Source: Holophagaceae bacterium (GTDB taxonomy: Bacteria > Acidobacteriota > Holophagae > Holophagales > Holophagaceae). From it: a stretch of 57,525 nucleotides of DNA. The notes under the pieces were generated by a model. The model had not been told where the DNA came from. It saw nothing but the letters and a program-made list of their open reading frames with translations, and ran no database searches. Positions 51,326 through 57,525 of the stretch are shown one piece after another (within the stretch, counting starts at the first letter, position 1; each line of letters begins with the position of its first letter). The DNA lies in the NCBI GenBank assembly GCA_003165415.1, contig PLUC01000201.1, forward strand, positions 1 to 57,525, written 5' to 3'. Position numbers and translations under genes: made by a program.

Positions 51326-51411
51326 GATGCTCTCCTTCTCATATCGATATATAACTGCACTTATAAAGATCATAAAATTCATTCGATACATATCAGACAT
51401 GAGCGTGATTC

Positions 51412-52260
51412 ATGATTACAATTAACCCATTTTCTTGCTTTCATTTACGGGCGGTGCCCGCCCTGGACCGGTGGGTGCGCCGTTTCGGCCGCACCAGCTA
51501 CGCCCTGGTGGTGGTGCTCACGTACCTGCTCGCCGCCACCGCCCTGGGGCTGGCCGCGGCGCCGGCCCTGGCCGCGGCGGCGCGGCTGTTCGCCCTGGCG
51601 GCGCGGCTGCCCCCGCCGCTGGCCTGGGGCCTGCGCGGGTTCGCCCTGGCCCTGGGCTGGTTCATCTTCGGCCTGGCGCTGCTGGGGGTGGTGGCGCTGT
51701 ACAACAAGCTCCTGCCCACCCGGGTGCGGCCCTACCGGGGCGGCTACTACACCCTCCAGGCCGTGCCCTGGTTCCTGCACAACGGCCTGTTCTACTTGGT
51801 GCGCTTCACCTTCCTGCCCTTCGCCACCCTCACCCCCCAGGGCGTCTGGTTCCTCAGGGCCATGGGCATGAAGATCGGCCGCCACGCCTTCATCAATACG
51901 GAGTATATCAGCGACCCCAGCCTGATCACCATCGGCGACGACGCGGTGGTCGGCGGGAGCGTGCGCATATTCGCCCACTACGGGGGCGGCGGCAACCTGG
52001 TGATCGCCCCGGTGGTGGTGGGCCACCGGGCCACCCTGGGGCTGGCGTGCTGCGTCATGGGCGACGTGGTCATCGGCGACGACGCGGTGATCCTGCCCCA
52101 CAGCGTGTTGTTGCCCGGCAGCCGGGTGGGGCCGGGGGAGACCTGGGGCGGGGTGCCGGCCCGGCCCATGCCCAGAGAGGAGATGGACCGCCTGAAGGAG
52201 CTCACCCGGGGCCTTTGTGCCCCCGGTCAAGGGTCCCCCCGCCGGGAGGGGGTAGAGTAG
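51412..52260 (+). CDS. Membrane-anchored left-handed beta-helix (hexapeptide) protein
   Basis: A 282-residue protein with two hydrophobic helices (about 27-58 and 72-97) followed by a hexapeptide-repeat beta helix (about 148-245) with ITIGDDAVVGGSV, VVVGHRATLGLACCVMGDVVIGDDAVILPHS and a GGVPARPM end typical of acyltransferase trimers. The layout resembles the C-terminal membrane part of Pls/NRPS-like acyltransferases. The N-terminal ~15 codons lie in AT-rich DNA, so the start may be further in. A class A penicillin-binding protein gene starts 4 bp after the stop, suggesting co-transcription and an envelope role. Confidence 0.75.
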   Translation: MITINPFSCFHLRAVPALDRWVRRFGRTSYALVVVLTYLLAATALGLAAAPALAAAARLFALAARLPPPLAWGLRGFALALGWFIFGLALLGVVALYNKLLPTRVRPYRGGYYTLQAVPWFLHNGLFYLVRFTFLPFATLTPQGVWFLRAMGMKIGRHAFINTEYISDPSLITIGDDAVVGGSVRIFAHYGGGGNLVIAPVVVGHRATLGLACCVMGDVVIGDDAVILPHSVLLPGSRVGPGETWGGVPARPMPREEMDRLKELTRGLCAPGQGSPRREGVE

Positions 52261-52264
52261 GGGA

Positions 52265-54241
52265 GTGGAAACAACCTTGATTCCCCTGATCCGCTCGAAT
52301 GTCCTGGTGCTTTCCCTGCTGCTCGGGCCGGCCGCCTCCGCCCAGGAGAACATCGCCAGCTACCCCCTCCAGCCGCCCGGGCTCACCTCCATCACCGTGC
52401 TGGACCACGAGGGGCGCTACGTCGGGCGGATCCTGCCCCAGCGGCGCTACTGGATCTCCATCGACCGGGTTCCGGCCTTCCTGCAGCAGGCCCTGCTGGC
52501 GGTGGAGGACGCGCGCTTCTACGAGCACGGCGGCATCGACCTGCGCGGCATCGCCAGGGCCGCGCTGAAGGATGTGGTCAAGGGCCGGCTGGCCGAAGGG
52601 GGCTCGACCATCACCCAGCAGCTGATCAAGAACAAGTTCCTGACCAGCGAAGTCTCCCTGGACCGCAAGGTCAAGGAGGCCCGCATGGCCCTGGAATTCG
52701 AGAAGCGGTACTCCAAGCGCCAGATCCTGGAGATGTACTTCAACGAGATCTACTACGGCAACGGGACCCTGGGCATCGTCCAGGCGGCCCGGTTCTACTT
52801 CAACAAGAGCGTGGAGGACCTGAGCGACGCCGAATGCCTCATGCTGGCCGGCGTGCCCAAGAACCCGGGGCGCTACAATCCGCTGGGGAAACCGGCCGAC
52901 GTGGCCGCGCGCCGGGACGTGGTGCTGAAGCGGCTGGTGGACCTCGACCTGATCACCCCCAGGCGCAGGCTGGAGCTGCGGGCCCACCCGGGCGCCGCCC
53001 AGGGCCCCGGAGTGGCGCCGTACTACCTGGCCGAGATCCGGTACCGGCTGACGGAGCGCTACGGCGCCGACGCGGTGGAACAGGGGGGCCTGGAGGTGAC
53101 CGCCGCCATGGACCTGGACCTGCAGCGCAAGGCAGAGCAGGCGCTGCGCGAAGGGGCCAAGCGGATCGCCCCCGATCTGCAGGGCGCGCTGTTCTGCATG
53201 GACCCGGCCACCGGGGACGTACTGGCGGCGGTGGGGGGCGTGGACGGAGGCCAGGGCGGCCTCAACCGGGCCTTTTCCACCAAGCGCCAGCCGGGGTCGG
53301 CCATCAAGCCGCTGATCTATGCCGCGGCCCTGGAAAAGGGGATCACCGCCGGCAGCATCTGGAACGACACTCCGGTGGCCTACCATTGGGGCAACGGCCA
53401 GGTCTGGAAACCGCAGAACTACGGCGGAGAGCGGTTCGGCGACCTGTCCATGCGGCAGGCCCTGGCCCACTCGGACAACGTCGTCACGGTGAAACTGCTG
53501 GAGGCCATCGGGGTCCCGTACTTCGTGGATTTCGCCGGGAAGCTGGGGCTGCCGTTGCGGGCCGAAAGCGGGCTGTCCCTGGCCCTGGGCGCCGATGACG
53601 TCACCCTCAGCGACCTGGTGCAGGCCTACACCCCCCTGGCCGCCGGGGGGTCCCGGGCCACGGCCCGCACCATCCTCCGGATCCATGACCGCAGGACCGG
53701 CGCCTGGACCGACATCCCACCCACCGTGACCCCGGGCTTCACCCCCGCCGCCGCCTTCGTCACCACCCAGATGATGAAGGACGTTCTCACCTACGGCACC
53801 GCCAAGTCCCTCAAGAAGTTCAGCCAGACCCGGCCCGCCGCCGGGAAGACTGGCACCACCGAGGAGTACCGCGACGCCTGGTTCATCGGCTATACCCCGC
53901 AGCTCATCACCGGGGTCTGGGTAGGCTGGGATCAGCCACGGTCCGGGGGCCGCGGCTTCACCGGCGGCACCGCGGCCGCGCCCATCTGGGAACGGTTCAT
54001 GACCCGGGCCCTGGCCGGGAAGCCGGTGGTGGATTTCACCCAGCCGGACACCGTGGTGGCGGTGGCCATCGATCCTGCCACGGGCGCGGTGGCGGCCGAG
54101 GATGATCCTAAAAAGCAGGAGGAATACTATATTGTCGGGACCGAGCCCAAGCCTGCCGGGGAACCGCCCGCTGCCGTGGCCGCGCCCGTGGTGGAAGGGC
54201 AGCCGGCCGTCCAGGACAAGGCCGGGGATAAGGTCCAGTAG
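52265..54241 (+). CDS. Class A penicillin-binding protein (PBP1 type)
   Basis: A 658-residue bifunctional peptidoglycan synthase, exported to the periplasmic face. After a signal/anchor (about 9-27) comes the glycosyltransferase 51 domain with EDARFYEHGGID, GGSTITQQLIKN and EKRYSKRQILEMYFNEIYYG (about 75-165). The transpeptidase has SxxK in RQPGSAIKPLIY, SDN, and KTGTTEEYRDAW. A Pro/Ala-rich tail (from about 625) is probably disordered. The N-terminus is shorter than in E. coli PBP1a. GTG 52265 is the only start near the domain boundary. Confidence 0.93.
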   Translation: METTLIPLIRSNVLVLSLLLGPAASAQENIASYPLQPPGLTSITVLDHEGRYVGRILPQRRYWISIDRVPAFLQQALLAVEDARFYEHGGIDLRGIARAALKDVVKGRLAEGGSTITQQLIKNKFLTSEVSLDRKVKEARMALEFEKRYSKRQILEMYFNEIYYGNGTLGIVQAARFYFNKSVEDLSDAECLMLAGVPKNPGRYNPLGKPADVAARRDVVLKRLVDLDLITPRRRLELRAHPGAAQGPGVAPYYLAEIRYRLTERYGADAVEQGGLEVTAAMDLDLQRKAEQALREGAKRIAPDLQGALFCMDPATGDVLAAVGGVDGGQGGLNRAFSTKRQPGSAIKPLIYAAALEKGITAGSIWNDTPVAYHWGNGQVWKPQNYGGERFGDLSMRQALAHSDNVVTVKLLEAIGVPYFVDFAGKLGLPLRAESGLSLALGADDVTLSDLVQAYTPLAAGGSRATARTILRIHDRRTGAWTDIPPTVTPGFTPAAAFVTTQMMKDVLTYGTAKSLKKFSQTRPAAGKTGTTEEYRDAWFIGYTPQLITGVWVGWDQPRSGGRGFTGGTAAAPIWERFMTRALAGKPVVDFTQPDTVVAVAIDPATGAVAAEDDPKKQEEYYIVGTEPKPAGEPPAAVAAPVVEGQPAVQDKAGDKVQ

Positions 54242-54299
54242 TCATTTGGGAGCTAGACAACGGCCTAGCAGGTTGCCAGGATGGAGACTCCGACCTAAG

Positions 54300-54329
54300 A
54301 TGTGTATGTCGGGTGGGAGGAATACACAT
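54300..54329. promoter_or_regulatory. Inverted repeat at the vapB start, candidate VapB operator
   Basis: ATGTGTAT (54300-54307) and ATACACAT (54322-54329) are exact reverse complements 14 bp apart, ending one base before the vapB ATG and enclosing its GGGAGG ribosome site. This fits autorepression by VapB dimers. Confidence 0.6.
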
Positions 54330-54330
54330 A

Positions 54331-54525
54331 ATGCGGACCAACATAGTCATCGACGATGTGCTTATGCGTGATGTACTCAGGGTTACTGGATTGAAGACCA
54401 AGAGGGAGGCTGTTGAAATGGGCCTTCGATCCTTGCTTCGGCTGCGGCAGCAGGAAGACGTCCGGAAGTTCCGCGGCAAGCTGCATTGGGAAGGCAACCT
54501 CGACGAGATGAGGAACGATAAATGA
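54331..54525 (+). CDS. vapB: VapB-type antitoxin
   Basis: A 64-residue antitoxin of the VapB (DUF2191-like) kind: RTNIVIDDVLMRDVLRVTGLKTKREAVEMGLRSLLRL forms a ribbon-helix-helix in the first 38 residues, followed by a basic tail that would bind the toxin. ATG 54331 has GGGAGG at good spacing; an earlier ATG lacks one. The stop overlaps vapC (ATGA). Confidence 0.88.
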   Translation: MRTNIVIDDVLMRDVLRVTGLKTKREAVEMGLRSLLRLRQQEDVRKFRGKLHWEGNLDEMRNDK

Positions 54526-54923
54526 TTTTTGTCGATTCGAGTGTCTGGATCGATTACTTCCGTGGAGCCTGCACCTCACAGGCTGAATTGTTGGATAGCC
54601 TGCTTGGGAGTGAGCCCTTATTGATTGGTGATCTGGTCTTGGCAGAGGTTCTCCAGGGTTTTCAGAATGATCGGGATTTCAACAGAGCCAAACAACTAAT
54701 TACCTCCTTTCAAACCATAAACGTTGTTGACACAGAAATTGCCATCCAGGCTTCGCGGAATTTCAGAATACTGCGGGGTCATGGTGTAACCGTTCGGAAA
54801 ACAATCAACACATTGATTGCAACCCGCTGCATCAAGAATGGATTTGTTTTGCTTCATAGCGATAAAGACTTCGATCCATTTGAGGATCACCTTGGGCTTC
54901 GGGTGGCTCACAAGAGAAATTAA
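54522..54923 (+). CDS. vapC: VapC-type PIN-domain toxin
   Basis: A 133-residue PIN ribonuclease-fold protein. Asp 5 (FVDSSVWIDYF), Glu 42 (LAEVLQGF) and Asp 114/116 (LHSDKDFD) are in place. The third acidic site, normally Asp in a KTIDxLIA motif, is Asn 96 (KTINTLIATRCI, codon AAC at 54807-54809), which may weaken or abolish cleavage. GC content is visibly lower than in the neighbouring genes, pointing to recent transfer. Coupled to vapB by ATGA. Confidence 0.88.
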   Translation: MIFVDSSVWIDYFRGACTSQAELLDSLLGSEPLLIGDLVLAEVLQGFQNDRDFNRAKQLITSFQTINVVDTEIAIQASRNFRILRGHGVTVRKTINTLIATRCIKNGFVLLHSDKDFDPFEDHLGLRVAHKRN

Positions 54924-55337
54924 CGAAGAAGTCCCTGCAGAAACCGAAAAGCCACTTCTTGGTGCCTCTCGGTGGGTCGGCGCCCCGGTCGGGCCTGGCG
55001 CCAGCTTAGTTAAGGCCTTTCAGCTTTTTATCCATTTTTTATCCGTGCGCCACGATCGGCGCTTACATCTCAGGAGGTTGCAGTATGACAGCGTGAGATG
55101 AAGGCCTTGCTACACAGGAGATGGGGGTGGGGCCCCCGGGATCGGGCTGCAGGGCTAGGTCTCAAACTGCTGGGCGCTGCATAGGCCTTAAGGGCCTGGG
55201 TGGTGAGCGGACCCAGAAAAGGCGGGGAGTACTCCGTCAAGTATGCCTGGGTTTCTGGAGACCTCCCTTCTAGTCAACTTCGATTGATCCAAACGTGATC
55301 CAACGGTGCTAGCCTTTTCTCCCCGGGGAGGTGTCCC
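54924..55337. other. Gene-free stretch after vapBC
   Basis: About 410 bp without a supportable gene. It holds two TTTTTATCC copies near 55030-55042, a GGCGCC...GGCGCC inverted repeat near 54980-55003, and a ribosome-site-like AGGAGG followed by a three-codon ORF (55071-55096). No tRNA fold or clear attachment site was found. It may be debris from the arrival of vapBC plus the promoter of the next gene. Confidence 0.45.
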
Positions 55338-55772
55338 ATGGAAACCTACCAGCACCTTCGCATCGACGCCCGCGATCTGGCCGAGGCCCTGGAAAGCCAC
55401 CTGGACGAGGGCGCGTGGCTGCTGGACATGGAAACCGGGGAGGTGGTCTTCGCCGGGGCGGAGGATGAGGACCTGGCGGAGGATGAGAACTGGGGGGATT
55501 CGGACCGGTTCATGGCCATCCCCGCCATGGATCCCGGCGAAGGGTTCCAGATCATGGAGGATTTCGTGGACGGGCTGCCGGAGGGGGAAGGCTGCCGGGC
55601 CCTGGCCCGGGCCCTGCGGCTGCCCAGGCCGTTCCGCTGCTTCAAGGACACGCTGCAGGATTTTCCCACCCTGCGCCAACAGTGGTTCCAATTCCATGAT
55701 GAAAGGGTGCTGAAATACGCCGGGGAATGGACGGAGGACCACTTGCCCGGGGCACAACTGTTCACGAAATAG
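55338..55772 (+). CDS. UPF0158 family protein
   Basis: A 144-residue acidic protein of family UPF0158, whose function is unknown. Typical features are the start LRIDARDLAEALESH, a WLLDMETGEVV strand, FMAIPAMDPGEGFQIMEDFVDGL and the final RPFRCFKDTL and WFQFHDERVLKYAGEWTED region. No signal peptide or membrane helix. A GGGGAGG site lies before ATG 55338. It stands alone, 86 bp before the FtsI-type gene. Confidence 0.88.
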   Translation: METYQHLRIDARDLAEALESHLDEGAWLLDMETGEVVFAGAEDEDLAEDENWGDSDRFMAIPAMDPGEGFQIMEDFVDGLPEGEGCRALARALRLPRPFRCFKDTLQDFPTLRQQWFQFHDERVLKYAGEWTEDHLPGAQLFTK

Positions 55773-55858
55773 CCCCCCTTGAGGGCCACTCCCCCAGGAC
55801 GCCACCGGCCCAGCGGGGCCCGCTCTTCAGTTAGGTTACGATAGAGGGCGGAGATCAC

Positions 55859-57525
55859 GTGGCGCTCATCAGCATGCTCAGCAGTCCGCACCCGCCCCGG
55901 CGTCTGCTGGGAAGGCCGGAACCCCAGGATCTGCTGGCCTCCCGCCTGCCCTGGATCCTGGCCAGCATGCTGATCTGGGTCATGATGATCCTCCTGCGCC
56001 TGGTCTGGCTGCAGGTGGTGGAGCACGCCTACTACCGGACCCGGGCCGAGCACCAGCACACCGTGGTGATCCCCGTCGAGCCGATCCGGGGCGAGCTGCG
56101 CGACCGCAGGGGCGGTTCCCTGGCCATCTCCCTGAAGGTGGACAGCCTGTTCTGCACCCCGCCTTCCTTCTACCCGGACTACCGGGCCGGCAAGGGGGAT
56201 GCGGTGCGCAACTGGGGCGACCCGGACCGGGACGCCGCGAAGAAGGAGGCGGCCCAGCTGGCGCCCATCCTGGATGCGCCGGTGCCGGTGGTCCTGGAGA
56301 AGCTCCTGCGGAAAAAGCCTTTCGTCTGGATCGAACGGCAGCTGGCTCCGGGCAAGACCGCCGCCATCCGGGCGCTCAAGCTGGACGGGGTGGACTTCCT
56401 GCCGGAGAGCAAGCGCCAATACCCCAGGGGCAGCCTGGCCTGCCAGATCGTGGGCTTCACCAACATCGACGGCATCGGCCAGTTGGGCATCGAACGGTCC
56501 TTCAACGAGCAGCTGGCGGGCCAGGAGGGCGAGCTCATCGCCCCCCGGGACGCCAAGGGGCGCCTGCTGATCATGGAGGAGAACTTCGCCAAGATCCCGG
56601 TGAACGGCTCCACCCTCCAGCTCACCCTGGACGCCACCATCCAGCACCTGGTGGAGACGGCCCTGGAGGAGGGGGTGGAGCGCAGCCACCCGGCCAACGC
56701 CTACGCCGTGGTTGTGGATCCCAACACCGGGGAGATCCTGGCCATGGCCGGGACCCCGACCTTCGACCCCAACCACATCATGCCGAAGAAGTTCATGAAC
56801 CGCAGCGAATCCGAATGGTCCGCCGCCGACAAGGAGGAGTACCGGCAGTACCAGGACCGGCAGCGGGCCGCCCGCAAGGTGCATCCGGTGGAGGACAGCT
56901 ACGAGCCGGGCTCCACCATGAAGATCTTCACCACCGCCATCGCCCTGGAAGAGCGCAAGGTGCACCTGGGGGAGATCATCAACTGCGAGGGCGGCCGCTG
57001 GTACCACAACGGCGCCACCATCACCGACGACCACCATTTCGGCCAACTCACCTTTGAGGAAATTCTCTGGCACAGCTCCAACATAGGCGCCGCCAAGATC
57101 GGCACGCGCCTGGAGCCGGCGGTGCACTACCAGTTCCTGCGCAAGTTCGGGTTCGGCGAGCCCACCGGGCTGAATTTTCCCGGGGAGACCCAAGGCCGGC
57201 TGCTGGCGCCGGACCGCTGGAGCGCCACCACCCAGCAGACCATGTGCTACGGCTACGGCCTGTCGGTCTCGCCCCTGCAGATCCTCATGGCCGGGTGCGC
57301 CCTGGCCAACGGCGGCCGGCTCATGCAGCCCTACCTCGTGCAGAAGATCTTCAACGACCAGGGGGTGATGCTCGCTGAGTTCAAGCCCAAGGTCAAGGAC
57401 CAGGTGCTCAGCGAGGAGACCTCGGCCATGATGCGGGAAGCCCTCAAGGGGGTCATCCTCAACGGGACCGGGCACCGGGCCAAGCTGGACGGCGGCGTGG
57501 AGGCCTTCGGCAAGACCGGCACCGC
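55859..57525 (+). CDS. ftsI: FtsI/PBP2-type peptidoglycan transpeptidase, cut by window edge
   Basis: A class B penicillin-binding protein, 555 codons before the window ends inside KTGT. An N-terminal membrane helix (about 31-52) anchors it; the dimerisation domain starts PIRGELRDRRGGSLAISL, and QIVGFTNIDGIGQLGIERSFN is typical of FtsI/SpoVD. The transpeptidase has SxxK in EPGSTMKIFT, SxN in HSSNIGAAK and KTGT at the end. Such enzymes cross-link septal or side-wall peptidoglycan. GTG 55859 follows GGCGGAG. It is not preceded by mraW/ftsL here, so FtsI against PBP2/SpoVD-like naming is uncertain. Confidence 0.87.
   Translation, partial: MALISMLSSPHPPRRLLGRPEPQDLLASRLPWILASMLIWVMMILLRLVWLQVVEHAYYRTRAEHQHTVVIPVEPIRGELRDRRGGSLAISLKVDSLFCTPPSFYPDYRAGKGDAVRNWGDPDRDAAKKEAAQLAPILDAPVPVVLEKLLRKKPFVWIERQLAPGKTAAIRALKLDGVDFLPESKRQYPRGSLACQIVGFTNIDGIGQLGIERSFNEQLAGQEGELIAPRDAKGRLLIMEENFAKIPVNGSTLQLTLDATIQHLVETALEEGVERSHPANAYAVVVDPNTGEILAMAGTPTFDPNHIMPKKFMNRSESEWSAADKEEYRQYQDRQRAARKVHPVEDSYEPGSTMKIFTTAIALEERKVHLGEIINCEGGRWYHNGATITDDHHFGQLTFEEILWHSSNIGAAKIGTRLEPAVHYQFLRKFGFGEPTGLNFPGETQGRLLAPDRWSATTQQTMCYGYGLSVSPLQILMAGCALANGGRLMQPYLVQKIFNDQGVMLAEFKPKVKDQVLSEETSAMMREALKGVILNGTGHRAKLDGGVEAFGKTGT

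Noticed and set aside
54924..55337. Possible tRNA, integration site or small RNA after vapBC
   Set aside because: No cloverleaf, no matching direct repeats flanking vapBC and no integrase fragment could be found by eye.
55346..57475. A 709-codon minus-strand open frame opposite the ftsI-type gene and UPF0158
   Set aside because: Shadow of two recognisable plus-strand genes; composition is repetitive and matches no family.
1..57525. CRISPR arrays, insertion sequences, prophage genes
   Set aside because: No regularly spaced repeats, transposase motifs or phage structural genes were seen on either strand.

Overview
A GC-rich bacterial chromosome segment from a free-living heterotroph. Periplasmic binding proteins (oppA, dctP), TRAP and oligopeptide importers, a penicillin-binding protein pair and PlsY-type lipid synthesis fit a Gram-negative cell envelope. 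The gene mix recalls Acidobacteriota of the Holophaga/Geothrix type, but that is an impression from gene content; no rRNA, tRNA or other taxonomic marker is present. No phage, insertion sequence, CRISPR array or replication origin was seen.

Layout. 1-7.3 kb: housekeeping genes (radA, yicC, gpsA-plsY, cinA), a parDE toxin-antitoxin pair, a membrane protein and a secreted class A phosphatase relative. 7.3-8 kb: the remnant of a DUF4143 ATPase behind a 36-bp palindrome. 8-16 kb (minus strand): an oppABCDF oligopeptide importer followed by an amino-acid permease and an Asp/Glu racemase. 16-20.3 kb: a GNAT acetyltransferase, an EF-G paralogue, an HAD phosphatase and a pyrophosphatase.

20.4-36.2 kb is the core: a complete hexuronate island. 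A DctPQM TRAP importer is a plausible uptake route. KdgF, KduI and KduD handle unsaturated uronates from polysaccharide lyases. UxaC, UxuB (SDR type) and UxuA convert glucuronate; UxaC, UxaB and UxaA convert galacturonate. All routes meet at 2-keto-3-deoxygluconate (KDG), which KdgK and Eda split to pyruvate and glyceraldehyde-3-phosphate. A full-length IclR regulator (KdgR-like) sits at one end. A second copy inside the island has lost exactly its DNA-binding half. Related inverted repeats lie at several island promoters. The aldolase carries an extra VOC-like domain, and a small exported NTF2-like protein of unknown role sits between kduD and uxuB.

36.2-46.6 kb: a small membrane protein, a response-regulator fragment, hicAB, then a tightly coupled minus-strand run (MFS transporter, hutH, HD phosphohydrolase, 800-residue HEAT-repeat protein, soluble histidine kinase), and a SRPBCC/quinone oxidoreductase pair. 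46.6-50 kb: the dicarboxylate carrier dctA, a CitB-type response regulator with no kinase beside it, and a coupled aminotransferase. 50-57.5 kb: elbB, a pruA gene with most of its middle deleted, a membrane-anchored hexapeptide-repeat protein, a class A penicillin-binding protein, vapBC, a UPF0158 protein and an FtsI-type transpeptidase cut by the right edge.

Two themes run through the window. Many operons use ATGA stop/start overlaps. Several genes show internal deletions or substituted catalytic residues (DUF4143 ATPase, second IclR, LytTR-type regulator, pruA, VapC, class A phosphatase, EF-G paralogue).
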